A DNA stretch of 8,669 nt from an uncultured bacterium (GTDB lineage Bacteria > Patescibacteriota > Minisyncoccia > Phycocordibacterales > UBA9973), in the NCBI GenBank assembly GCA_937895515.1, contig CALAYS010000160.1, positions 1-8,669 of the forward strand. The letters run 5' to 3'. How positions within the stretch are numbered: the stretch's first letter is position 1; each line of letters starts with the position of its first letter. Below, in pieces: positions 1 through 6,592 of this stretch. The position numbers and the translations under genes were made by a program. The notes under the pieces are model-generated. The model was not told where the DNA came from and did no database searches. It was given only the letters and a program-made list of their open reading frames with translations.

Positions 1-93
1 AGGTTGTTTAGCTCAATTTTTGCAAAATATAAAGTCCAAATGTTCAAAAAATCATGTCTGACCTATTATTCATAATGCCGATATTTGAAAGAA

Positions 94-118
94 TTAGTCG
101 AAAAACTTTTTCGACTAA
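94..118. repeat. Perfect 25-base palindrome, core of repeat copy 1
   Basis: Arms of 12 bases (94-105 and 107-118) are exact reverse complements around the single base C106; the arm contains gtcgaaaaa. It could fold as a hairpin or cruciform in either strand. The equivalent in copy 2 (242-250 and 252-260 around G251) has one mismatched pair. Confidence 0.8.
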
Positions 119-241
119 AAAGTAAAATAAGAGCTGAATCAGTTATTTTTGACGAGGTTATTTTGTTCAAAAGTTTTGCTTTAAATACCACCCTAACTAC
201 GTTTGACCTATTATTCATAATGCTTATATTTAAGCTAAATC

Positions 242-260
242 GTCGAAAAAGTTTTCCGAC
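242..260. repeat. Palindromic core of repeat copy 2
   Basis: Arms 242-250 and 252-260 pair at eight of nine positions around G251; A246 opposite C256 is the mismatch. It is the counterpart of the 94-118 palindrome, exactly 145 bases downstream, so the two cores come from a duplicated unit that has since diverged. Confidence 0.7.
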
Positions 261-445
261 TAAAAATTAATTTAAATGCTTTTTGGCTCTGCTAATGGGT
301 CTCGGAATGTGAACAAAGTTTGAAATGTTGGATAAATCATGTCCAAACAATTACATAAAAAAAATGCATTTGAACATAATAGGCAGGTGCCAACACAGAT
401 CGACAAAAACAACTTATTTTATTCGGAATACAATTCCTAACATAC

Positions 446-453
446 AAAATTGT
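446..453 (+). promoter_or_regulatory. AAAATTGT, possible early-type promoter box
   Basis: AAAATTGT ends 23 bases before the ATG at 477. It differs at one position from AAAATTGA, the early promoter motif of Mimivirus. Related AAATTG boxes precede four other genes here (minus-strand starts 6044 and 7944, plus-strand starts 7463 and 8088). In DNA this AT-rich such matches also arise by chance, so this is a weak call. Confidence 0.25.
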
Positions 454-476
454 TGTCCATCCCTTTTTTATAAAAA

Positions 477-1125
477 ATGTCAACAATCATACGAATATTG
501 AAAAATTTTTATAAAAATATCTTTTCCAAAAAATGCCCATTAGAGTTATTTATAACCACTGTTTTAGAGGCTCCTCTTTCGAAAGAAATGCTGAATTTTT
601 TAAATATTTATCCAAGAAAAAAATTACGCTTTCTAATCCATCGACCGCAATGGCATCCATGATATACAAAAAAGATCTGACAAACTAATAAATACATGTC
701 TCTCTTTTTCTGAGGATGATTTTTTATTCATCGGAAAAGGTTCAGGTGCATATGTATCTCTTATTTCTTCAAAAATATTAAGATCAAGACTTAGTGGGAT
801 GATTTTAATTTCGCTTGTGATTGATGTCGAACGAGATCTAAGAGCACCATCAGAAGTTTTAAACCTCAGAAGTTATTCTTTGCTTGGAAGTAATTACAAA
901 CAAAAGTATCCTGTCCCAGTCATGAAAAGTAATATGAATCTTGCAGTTATTCATGGTACAAAAGACGAAGTTATCCCGTATCTAATTGTCAAAGAATTTG
1001 CTAGAAAATTTGATGGAACAATTTTTCCCATAAATGATGGAAAGCACCATCTTCGTGACATTTTCCCCATGTTAGAAGAAACTTTTAAGAAAGTTTCTTC
1101 TAACATGGATCTTGCACTCGATTAA
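477..1125 (+). pseudogene. Small alpha/beta hydrolase, split by one frameshift
   Basis: Two plus-strand reading frames together make one protein of about 216 residues. The first runs from ATG 477 to TGA 660-662. The second is one base further on and open from 637 to TAA 1123-1125, so the shift lies within 637-660. The downstream frame reads FLFIGKGSGAYVSL (721-762), which matches the nucleophile-elbow strand-turn-helix of alpha/beta hydrolases, then VIHGTKDEVIP with the usual acid (Asp codon 964-966) and DGKHH with the likely catalytic His (1045-1050). The elbow is G-K-G-S-G, so glycine sits where GxSxG enzymes carry the serine. It may therefore be catalytically dead even if frame is restored. 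It converges on mutS. An alternative is that only 799-1125 is expressed. The family call is fairly secure; the substrate is unknown. Confidence 0.7.
1067..1108. terminator. Long perfect hairpin in the 3' end of the hydrolase gene
   Basis: Arms 1067-1085 and 1090-1108 are perfect 19-base reverse complements with a 4-base loop. The hairpin lies inside the last codons of the hydrolase frame and encodes much of its C-terminus (PMLEETFKKVSSNM). Its length is like hairpins marking 3' ends of Mimivirus transcripts, but it sits before the stop codon, so the terminator role is inference. Confidence 0.6.
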
Positions 1126-1137
1126 TTGTAATCGAGT
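1116..1137. terminator. Hairpin shared by the convergent hydrolase and mutS ends
   Basis: Arms actcgatta (1116-1124) and taatcgagt (1129-1137) pair perfectly with a 4-base loop. The hydrolase stop (1123-1125) lies in it and the mutS stop (1143-1145) is 5 bases away. It reads the same from both sides, which suits a bidirectional transcript end signal. Confidence 0.65.
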
Positions 1138-1142
1138 TATAG

Positions 1143-4007
1143 CTATTTTGCTTCAACTGAATTTTCATCGGAACGGGACGAAAATAACTCTCTTCCCTTT
1201 GAAGTCTGAATATATCCCTTGATGGCAATGGTTCCATTATGTACTTCTTGATGGCATTTTTTACATAATACAACCAAATTACACAAACTATGAACAGGAA
1301 TATGAGGTTTTTCTACAACAAATCCATTTTCACAGTTTTTTTGAAAATTAATGTGATGAGTGTCCAAATAACTAAAATTTTGTGAATCTTTGGCATGACA
1401 TATCAAACACTCATCAACAACTAAACTTGCATTATATCTGGATTTTCTTGTTGAGACTAACAAATTTGTACTATCGTTAAGGTCGTGACAGATGTCATTT
1501 GTTAATTTCATAAAATCGTTATTTTGAATGAAAAATTTTGCAACTGTTATGCCATAAACGCTGTCGCCCTGTCCTTCTTTCAAAATACGATCAAAGATTA
1601 ATTTTTTTGTTAATTCATCATAAATAACACTTAAATGATATGACTTAATATTCGTTAACTCTTTAATGAGTTTTATCTTTGAAATATCATGAAGATGTGT
1701 TGCGAAAATAAAAGACGACTTTATTCTGGACAAAAAAATTAATGTTGCAGCGACCAAAGAATGTGCTGATGTCGTTTCTGTACTCTTGCACACTTCATCG
1801 CCTATCACAAGAGTATTAGGAGTCGCTCTCTTAAGAATGGAGTCTATTTCTGTTAATTCTATTGCAAAAGATGACAATCCCTTAAACAAATTGTCACTGC
1901 TTGAGATTCTAGCATACAAAGACTTATACGGTTTAAAGTTAAAAGTTTCGGCTGGAACATACATTCCACATTGGGCCATTATTAAAGAGACACCAACAGA
2001 CTTCATGAGAGAGCTTTTGCCCGCACTATTTATGCCATATATTAACATTCCATCCACAGAATCTTTTCCCAAAGAAATGTCATGAGGAATGTATTCAAGA
2101 TCAATGATTCTTTCTATCAAAGGATGTCGCAACTTTGTGGCTTCCATAAAACTTTTACCTTCATAATTAGATAAAATTTTTGGTTTACAATAGTTATATT
2201 CAACCGCAACCCTCACATTTGAAACAACATAGTCAAAATATGAAATAAAACTTACCAAACTGTCGAGGTAATCCTTTGATTCATAAAAAATATCTAAAAA
2301 GCTAAGATAGTATCTTTTGGCTTCTGAAATAACTTTTGTTTTATTTTTATTGATAAGATCGGAATGTTTGTCTAACTCAAAAAAAGTAATTTTTGAGTTG
2401 CCTTTGTCCAATTCTCTAATTTTAATTTCATTGGGTTTTATCTTTGTGCCCTTAATTTCTATTTCTTTAATGTTGGCGACCAATGTTTTTGCCCTCAATT
2501 TTGTTACAGACAAGAAATATCCATCTTTCTCTGTTTTCTTGGCTTTAATTTTATCTTCAAGATTATCTATAAACGATGAAAAAATTCTAGCACTTTCTTC
2601 TATAAAAAAAACACTTTTATCAATTTCTTGTTGGATTTCATCTAATTCAGGGAAAGAACCTTGTTTAAACAAGGATGTTTGAATATCATCAAGATGATAT
2701 TTCTTCATTTCTTCCATGTCAAAAATAGAGCATTCAGAGATTAGATTTTTTAAAATGTCTACTTTGGGAACAGATAGAGAAAGTTGTTCTGTTAATTTTA
2801 TAATGTTAACAATTTCGCTGTAACTTGACAAAAGATTCACAAATTCATAAGGATGCAAAATACCCAGAGAAATTTTCCTATGATATCTTTCAATGTCCAT
2901 TATACATTTTAGATGTGCTTGTATTTTCTCGTAAAACTTTTTCTCTATCAAATCCTCGATTAGTTTGTAATTTTTGTTTAAAGTTTCTTCATCTATAATT
3001 GGAGAACAAATTCTACTTTTAAGATATCGCTTTCCCATAGCAGTTGACGTTTTGTTGACAACATCAAAAATGCTCTTGTATTTTCCTTTGGAGGCACCAC
3101 TTGAAGTTTCATTGTTGCTAATAATGTTTAATTGATAGACAGCATCATTTCCAATAGTCATATGTTTATCATCCTCGAGTATTATTGGCTTGCATATATT
3201 TTTCAAAATATTATTGTTGTGTTGATATGCATAATCCAAAGTTAAAACTAAAGCCATCACAGCGTGTAGCATTCTTTCCATGTCCAGATATTCTATTGTT
3301 GACAACATAATATTTTGATCTCCGTCATTATTATAAACTTTCTTCAAGAAGGCATTTTGGCATGAAATTTTAAGGAAATCACTTCCTACATTTATTAAAT
3401 GAACTTTCTTTTTATCTATATCCAGTTGAATGTCTAAATTCTTAGACTGAGTGTATACAATAACTTCTGTGGGAGAATTATTTATTATAAATCTATTTGT
3501 TTCATCGATTGCGTATTTTTTATCTGTATGTGATGACATTGTTTGATGAACTACAGTTTTGCCTGTTGTTAAATCTATACATGCTATTCCAATACATGAT
3601 AAATCATCTTCAAAATAGAGTCCTATAATATTATTTGAATCTGGCGTTTTACAATCATCCAAATATGTTCCCGAAGAATATATGCCTGTTACTTCTCTTT
3701 TAGGATTCGGAGCAGGAGTAACTTGATCTATAACCACCACTGTCAACCCTTCATCCAATAAAATCTTTAAATATTTTTGTAGAGATATTGTTGGGAAGCC
3801 TAACATTGATGGAGAATCCTCCTTTTTTTTATCTTTTTTTGTACAGATTATATTGCAAAGATCTGCAATTTCTGTTAGATTGTATCCTTTTCCTTTTGTT
3901 GAGTATGCTTCATAGAAGGAACCAACTTGCATAAAAACAAGAGTCATTGGTCCATATTTAGTTTGATATTTATCTTGGTATTTTAAGTAATCGTCAACCA
4001 ATGACAT
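1143..4007 (-). CDS. mutS: MutS7-type mismatch repair ATPase with C-terminal HNH nuclease
   Basis: A 954-residue DNA mismatch-recognition ATPase, numbered from ATG 4007. The N-terminal mismatch-binding domain has GSFYEAY with the Phe-x-Glu pair F31/E33 that in MutS stacks on and contacts the mispaired base. Connector, lever and clamp regions follow. The ATPase domain has Walker A GINSAGKSS (about 658-666), Walker B LVIGDE (D737, E738) and the ATH switch (H771). The C-terminus carries an HNH domain: CLIC (C867, C870), HHIN (884-887), N910 and CKKCHQEVH (C915, C918, H923). This MutS-HNH order defines MutS7, in which recognition and cutting are thought to lie in one chain without MutL/MutH. All key motifs are present and the frame is intact. 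The frame stays open upstream to about 4091 but has no ATG; a TTG at 4064 would add 19 residues. ATG 4007 gives the start typical of the family (MSLVDDYLKYQ). The gene stands alone on its strand, between repeats. Confidence 0.95.
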   Translation of the reverse strand: MSLVDDYLKYQDKYQTKYGPMTLVFMQVGSFYEAYSTKGKGYNLTEIADLCNIICTKKDKKKEDSPSMLGFPTISLQKYLKILLDEGLTVVVIDQVTPAPNPKREVTGIYSSGTYLDDCKTPDSNNIIGLYFEDDLSCIGIACIDLTTGKTVVHQTMSSHTDKKYAIDETNRFIINNSPTEVIVYTQSKNLDIQLDIDKKKVHLINVGSDFLKISCQNAFLKKVYNNDGDQNIMLSTIEYLDMERMLHAVMALVLTLDYAYQHNNNILKNICKPIILEDDKHMTIGNDAVYQLNIISNNETSSGASKGKYKSIFDVVNKTSTAMGKRYLKSRICSPIIDEETLNKNYKLIEDLIEKKFYEKIQAHLKCIMDIERYHRKISLGILHPYEFVNLLSSYSEIVNIIKLTEQLSLSVPKVDILKNLISECSIFDMEEMKKYHLDDIQTSLFKQGSFPELDEIQQEIDKSVFFIEESARIFSSFIDNLEDKIKAKKTEKDGYFLSVTKLRAKTLVANIKEIEIKGTKIKPNEIKIRELDKGNSKITFFELDKHSDLINKNKTKVISEAKRYYLSFLDIFYESKDYLDSLVSFISYFDYVVSNVRVAVEYNYCKPKILSNYEGKSFMEATKLRHPLIERIIDLEYIPHDISLGKDSVDGMLIYGINSAGKSSLMKSVGVSLIMAQCGMYVPAETFNFKPYKSLYARISSSDNLFKGLSSFAIELTEIDSILKRATPNTLVIGDEVCKSTETTSAHSLVAATLIFLSRIKSSFIFATHLHDISKIKLIKELTNIKSYHLSVIYDELTKKLIFDRILKEGQGDSVYGITVAKFFIQNNDFMKLTNDICHDLNDSTNLLVSTRKSRYNASLVVDECLICHAKDSQNFSYLDTHHINFQKNCENGFVVEKPHIPVHSLCNLVVLCKKCHQEVHNGTIAIKGYIQTSKGRELFSSRSDENSVEAK

Positions 4008-4349
4008 ATTGGGCCAATTTTTACTTATTATATCAAAATCGTGTTCTATTTCATTTAAGGGCAAGTAATGATCACTTAAAAAAATTTTCTTTCAAAGCTT
4101 AAGGACATAATTCAGAAAGCCTATATTTTAGTAAAATGATCGAAAATTTTTTTTGAATAGACTTTAAAAATATGACTGAATCAGTTATTTTTGAAAAATT
4201 GTTTGGCTCAGCTTAGCTTAAATTAGCCCAAGTCAAATATTGAGTTTAAAATGTTGGCTTAAGCTAAACCATGTTTGACCTATTGTCTTTTGGATATATT
4301 ATTCATAAAATTATTTATGAATACAAAAAATTTAAAATAAACTTTTTAA
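4008..4349. other. Intergenic region between divergent mutS and the membrane protein gene
   Basis: About 340 bases hold the shared upstream region of two divergent genes. Most of it (from about 4130) is a diverged copy of the intergenic repeat. An AAAATTGG on the minus strand (4021-4014) lies only 6 bases before the mutS ATG, too close for a normal promoter box if ATG 4007 is the start. No small gene was recognised. Confidence 0.5.
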
Positions 4350-4362
4350 ATGTTTTTTGGAT
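4130..4362. repeat. Diverged copy of the palindrome-containing intergenic repeat
   Basis: The blocks of the 4-350 array recur here in the same order and orientation. The 19-base string ctgaatcagttatttttga is exact at 134-152 and 4176-4194. The ttgttt(a/g)gctca block is at 4 and 4199, an aaatgttgg...catgtttgacc block at about 4250-4280, and attattcataa at 4298-4308. In place of the gtcgaaaaa palindrome there is a different one with 10-base arms (4300-4309 and 4314-4323). The end of the copy, tttaaatg(c/t)tttttgg, matches 271-286 at 15 of 16 bases and contains the ATG of the next gene. Confidence 0.7.
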
Positions 4363-4886
4363 ACAGCCAAAATACTATTATAGTTGGCATTTGTTTTGTC
4401 ATATTTTTTATCGGAGCTTTTCTTTACAATTTAAAAAGGAATACGGATAAAAAGTTTCCTTTTTTATGGTCATCAACAGACGATTCTTCTCTTATTGACA
4501 AGTATACACTTTGCCATTTTGGCACAGGTTTCCTCTACGTTTTTATTGGCAGAATTCTTGGATTACAAGGTGATGCTCTTCTTTTTCTGGTTCTTTTCGG
4601 ATCAACTTTATGGGAAAATATAGAAAATAACCATTACATCATTAAATATTGCCTCCAAAAAGAATATCCCGATTATGAGGGTGATACTCTTGTTAACTCT
4701 ATTTCAGATATTTTTATGGCATACCTTGCATGTATCATTTCTGAAAAATTTCTTCCTCCCTCAGAAGGATATTTTTGGATTTTTCTTTTTTTATTTCTGG
4801 GGATTGACTTATGCTCTCAAATTATTTTTTCCGATAGTGCCCTCTTTAGGTTTCTTTTCCCCAAAAAAAAGAAACTTTCCTCCTGA
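4350..4886 (+). CDS. DUF2585/UPF0314-like integral membrane protein
   Basis: A 178-residue membrane protein that I match by pattern to the DUF2585 (UPF0314) family, whose function is unknown. The diagnostic run is present in order: CHFGTGF (residues 55-61), LWENIENN (87-94, the family's WE-x-x-EN signature), YEGDTLVNSISD (109-120, the family's Y-x-GDS-x-x-NS-x-x-D) and a following hydrophobic helix. Hydrophobic stretches near 9-27, 54-71, 76-88, 121-132 and 141-160 suggest four or five membrane passes; the C-terminus is basic (PKKKKLSS). Length fits the bacterial family. The ATG and first six codons lie in the 3' edge of the intergenic repeat, and no other methionine occurs before residue 123. 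A hairpin follows the TGA. It probably sits in a virion or host membrane, though nothing here shows which. Confidence 0.8.
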   Translation: MFFGYSQNTIIVGICFVIFFIGAFLYNLKRNTDKKFPFLWSSTDDSSLIDKYTLCHFGTGFLYVFIGRILGLQGDALLFLVLFGSTLWENIENNHYIIKYCLQKEYPDYEGDTLVNSISDIFMAYLACIISEKFLPPSEGYFWIFLFLFLGIDLCSQIIFSDSALFRFLFPKKKKLSS

Positions 4887-4907
4887 AATTTTTTTTGTTT
4901 TAACTCT

Positions 4908-4925
4908 AATACTTTAGAAAGTATT
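4908..4925. terminator. Hairpin after the DUF2585-like gene
   Basis: Arms aatacttt and aaagtatt (8 bases, 2-base loop) begin 21 bases after the TGA at 4884-4886. An alternative fold pairs tttagaa (4913-4919) with ttctaaa (4924-4930). The tract between stop and hairpin is T-rich. Position suits a transcript 3' end. Confidence 0.5.
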
Positions 4926-5027
4926 CTAAAATGCAAACGATTGACAAACCTGTTCCAGGACTTTCGCTCTTTCAAACCAGACTATTAGCTTTTTATCTCA
5001 TAGTTTGGTCAAATGAATTATTTCAAT

Positions 5028-5049
5028 AAAAGTGAAAATTTTCACTTTT
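5028..5049. repeat. Perfect 22-base palindrome
   Basis: Bases 5028-5049 are their own reverse complement (two 11-base arms, agtgaaaa core, no loop base). It lies about 140 bases after the membrane protein gene and 171 before the next ATG. It may be a second 3'-end hairpin or a dyad binding site; the sequence does not decide. Confidence 0.5.
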
Positions 5050-5220
5050 TCATATCTGGTCGCTAAAATATACCCTCTTTTTAAATGAAAATAGATACAA
5101 CAATGTAAAATATATTTTCCCAAGTAGAGGAAGGGAGACTATTGTTGGTCTTGATGGTATAAAAAGAAGTGAAAACATATCTAGAGACCGCGGTCGCATA
5201 ATTTAGGGAAGAAGTTGGTG

Positions 5221-5442
5221 ATGTCACGACGGGTGGTAGAAACAACGAATGGATGGAAAAAAATTACTGAAATAATCCTAAAGCATCCTGTTCTAGTCTT
5301 TTGGCACTCATCAGGAAAATATATTTTAGTGGTAGTCCGAATCTCGTCCAAAAGAGCTAAAAAACTTTATTTTACAAGGGATATTGCTTGGTTGTCAAAA
5401 AAAGAAATTGGAGAAGGAATCGAAAACAAAAAATTATCATGA
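5221..5442 (+). CDS. Small unknown protein, possibly the remnant of a longer gene
   Basis: A 73-residue basic protein starting at ATG 5221; two in-frame codons upstream (TTG, GTG) are less likely starts. The middle is hydrophobic (HPVLVFWHSSGKYILVVVRIS, residues about 22-42), suggesting buried beta strands rather than a clear membrane helix. The frame is open back to 5185, and an adjoining protein-like segment at 5036-5203 lies one frame over. A frameshift near 5190 would join them into about 130 residues. A hairpin begins 5 bases after the stop, which supports transcription. I recognise no family. Confidence 0.45.
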   Translation: MSRRVVETTNGWKKITEIILKHPVLVFWHSSGKYILVVVRISSKRAKKLYFTRDIAWLSKKEIGEGIENKKLS

Positions 5443-5447
5443 ATACA

Positions 5448-5468
5448 TTTTCTTGCAATACAAGAAAA
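5448..5468. terminator. Hairpin just after the stop of the 5221 gene
   Basis: Arms ttttcttg (5448-5455) and caagaaaa (5461-5468) with a 5-base loop start 5 bases past TGA 5440-5442. Position and form match the other gene-end hairpins in the window. Confidence 0.5.
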
Positions 5469-5521
5469 AAGAGTCCGTTATTTTTATTCAAAAGACCTCA
5501 ATCGTTTAAAAGGAATTTTTT

Positions 5522-5550
5522 GCAAGTACCGTGGAGTCCACGGGACGTGC
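5522..5550. terminator. GC-rich hairpin after the minus-strand 5580-6044 gene
   Basis: Arms ccgtgga (5529-5535) and tccacgg (5537-5543) pair perfectly around G5536. Outer pairs 5526-5527/5545-5546 and 5522-5524/5548-5550 extend the stem with small mismatches. On the minus strand it lies about 30 bases past the stop at 5580. Its higher G+C matches that of the gene it follows. Confidence 0.6.
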
Positions 5551-5579
5551 GGTAATTTTAGCTCCGTTGACTTTTCTGT

Positions 5580-6044
5580 TCACTCTGAATCGTCGATCTG
5601 ATCTCCGTTTTGCTCCAAAGCCTCGATTAGGAGACTTTTAAGATATTCCTTTGATTTCTCGACGAGAAAATTTTTGTAACGCGCATTCGTCTCCAGAGCC
5701 TCAATAAGCCTCTTAATGGCATATCCTTCCCGAGTGAGGGGGGGAATTTCCTGTGGTAGAGGGGCATACTGTTTGCCGGGCTCATCAAGCCAAACACCAG
5801 TAAAAGGTGAAACGTGATCATCGAATCTTGGTCTGGTCTGAACATTCTTATTTGGGCCAAATGGCTTAAGATGAAGAGACGTGAGCGACAAAACAAAAGG
5901 TTCCTTCTTTGGAAGACGGACAGCATTCGACATGTGAGTCAACATCTGAGAGAGTGTCTTGGGAGACACTTCCTTGTCATCAAGAGCTGCAAGAACGTAG
6001 CGACGCAATTCAAAAACAAAAGCAGGGTTTGCAATGTTAGTCAT
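5580..6044 (-). CDS. Unknown protein, 154 residues, GC-richer than its surroundings
   Basis: I recognise no family. The protein starts at ATG 6044 (MTNIANPAFVFELRRYVLAAL), has an N-terminal helical part to about residue 45, a Pro-rich middle (about 55-105, with PFGPNK and PLPQEIPPLTREG) and a helical, acidic C-terminus (EALEQNGDQIDDSE). There is no signal peptide, membrane helix or metal-binding cluster. Base composition is near half G+C, far from the AT-rich mutS, so either this gene keeps the genome's native composition or it arrived from elsewhere. It is divergent from the 6133 gene across 88 bases that include a 15-base dyad with a CAAATTGA box, and it ends before a GC-rich hairpin. It is likely a real soluble protein. 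Confidence 0.75.
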   Translation of the reverse strand: MTNIANPAFVFELRRYVLAALDDKEVSPKTLSQMLTHMSNAVRLPKKEPFVLSLTSLHLKPFGPNKNVQTRPRFDDHVSPFTGVWLDEPGKQYAPLPQEIPPLTREGYAIKRLIEALETNARYKNFLVEKSKEYLKSLLIEALEQNGDQIDDSE

Positions 6045-6084
6045 AGACAGTAATGGTTATATTTTGTTTGATTGGAGAGGTTTT

Positions 6085-6099
6085 TGTTCAATTTGAACA
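6085..6099 (-). promoter_or_regulatory. Dyad with CAAATTGA box upstream of the 6044 gene
   Basis: tgttcaa-t-ttgaaca is a 7-base-arm dyad centred on T6092. Read on the minus strand it contains CAAATTGA (6095-6088), 43 bases before ATG 6044. It resembles the Mimivirus AAAATTGA early box and also has the symmetry of an operator. It lies between divergent genes and could serve either one. Confidence 0.3.
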
Positions 6100-6132
6100 G
6101 CTAAGCCTTCCCATTAAATCTAAAGCATAAAA

Positions 6133-6366
6133 ATGATCCTTTCAAACCAAGAAAGTGCAATCTCTCTCTCCGAAGAGCATATATCACTTCCGAGGTCGCC
6201 GTCATCTCATATAATAAACAATTCAATCCAAATTGGAATAGCTATACCTAACCCTATTTCAGATTCATTAACAGAACAATCTTTTGAAAATTTTGTCGGA
6301 AATAATAATATTCAGGAAGATGCAACCGTTGTGAATTTCCCAATAATTCTTCAAAGTAATAGCTAA
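6133..6366 (+). CDS. Small unknown Ser/Asn-rich protein
   Basis: A 77-residue protein from ATG 6133. It is rich in Ser, Asn and Ile (SLSEEHISLPRSPSSHIINN near the start) and has no motif I recognise. It is probably disordered in its first half and beta-prone later. No convincing hairpin lies directly after its stop; the nearest strong one is the palindrome at 6593-6625. Coding status rests on the ATG, length and divergent placement, so this is a moderate call. Confidence 0.5.
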   Translation: MILSNQESAISLSEEHISLPRSPSSHIINNSIQIGIAIPNPISDSLTEQSFENFVGNNNIQEDATVVNFPIILQSNS

Positions 6367-6470
6367 TTTGAAATTTTTTGCCCACAATTTATCCTCGTTT
6401 TTTTATTTACTATCGGTCTTTATTATATATAATTATTTAGAGTACACAACATAAATTAAACATTGGTCTT

Positions 6471-6582
6471 AAAGTTTACTACAGCCATATAATATTTATT
6501 ACAAAGTGTAATGCGCAATATTGCTTCCAAAGTTAACCATGACCACATAATATTAATTATAGTCATGCGATTTTAATATAAC
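6471..6582. repeat. Degenerate tandem repeat, units of 58 and 54 bases
   Basis: Units begin at 6471 and 6529 with aaagtt and share ccayataatatt; the first 31 bases match at 24 positions. A further aaagttt begins at 6583, right before the palindrome, as if a third unit were cut off there. No coding sense. The alignment was made by eye. Confidence 0.45.
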
Positions 6583-6592
6583 AAAGTTTGGA

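Larger units (their letters stand above)
4..350. repeat. Tandem copies of a ~145-base palindrome-containing intergenic repeat
   Basis: Two copies stand 145 bases apart. The 20-base string beginning tgacctattattcataat is exact at 59-78 and 204-223, and each is followed, at the same offset, by a gtcgaaaaa-type palindrome (94-118 and 242-260). A third, partial copy follows from about 284: a ttggctc block, then an aaatgttgg...catgtcc block at 321-346. Further related copies lie at 4130-4362. No plausible gene is seen in 1-476; the open frame at 85-270 lies wholly within the repeat and lacks an ATG. The layout resembles the palindromic repeats of Pithovirus or a miniature inverted-repeat element, but family identity is not shown. 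Confidence 0.8.
4887..5220. other. Hairpin-rich region with an ATG-less open segment
   Basis: This stretch holds two hairpins (4908-4925 and 5028-5049). It also has an open frame at 5036-5203 that reads like protein (for example IFPSRGRETIVGLDGIK) but lacks an ATG and ends at TAG 5204-5206. It runs one frame off the following gene and could be its broken upstream part. Nothing else was seen. Confidence 0.4.

Noticed and set aside
85..270. Open frame of 61 codons on +
   Set aside because: It starts at TTG, lies wholly within the repeat array, crosses both palindromes and has no protein-like features.
364..501. ATG-started frame of 45 codons ahead of the hydrolase
   Set aside because: It overlaps the start of the hydrolase frame, has low-complexity content and no hairpin after it; chance is likely.
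1786..2682. Plus-strand frames at 1786-2085 and 2317-2682
   Set aside because: Both are antisense shadows of mutS, whose motifs on the minus strand are unambiguous.
4008..4064. TTG start at 4064 for mutS (19 extra residues)
   Set aside because: A non-AUG start is improbable for a eukaryotic virus, and ATG 4007 gives the usual MutS7 N-terminus; kept only as an alternative.
4675..4917. 80-codon + frame overlapping the membrane protein gene
   Set aside because: It is an out-of-frame shadow; its Phe-rich translation comes from the T-rich coding of the DUF2585-like gene.
5186..5195. Palindrome gaccgcggtc
   Set aside because: Ten bases only, including a common restriction-type core; too short to call against the many longer palindromes here.
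5627..6053. Alternative frames on both strands over 5580-6044
   Set aside because: They lack a sensible start or composition; the 154-residue minus-strand frame has ATG, fitting codon use and a downstream hairpin.
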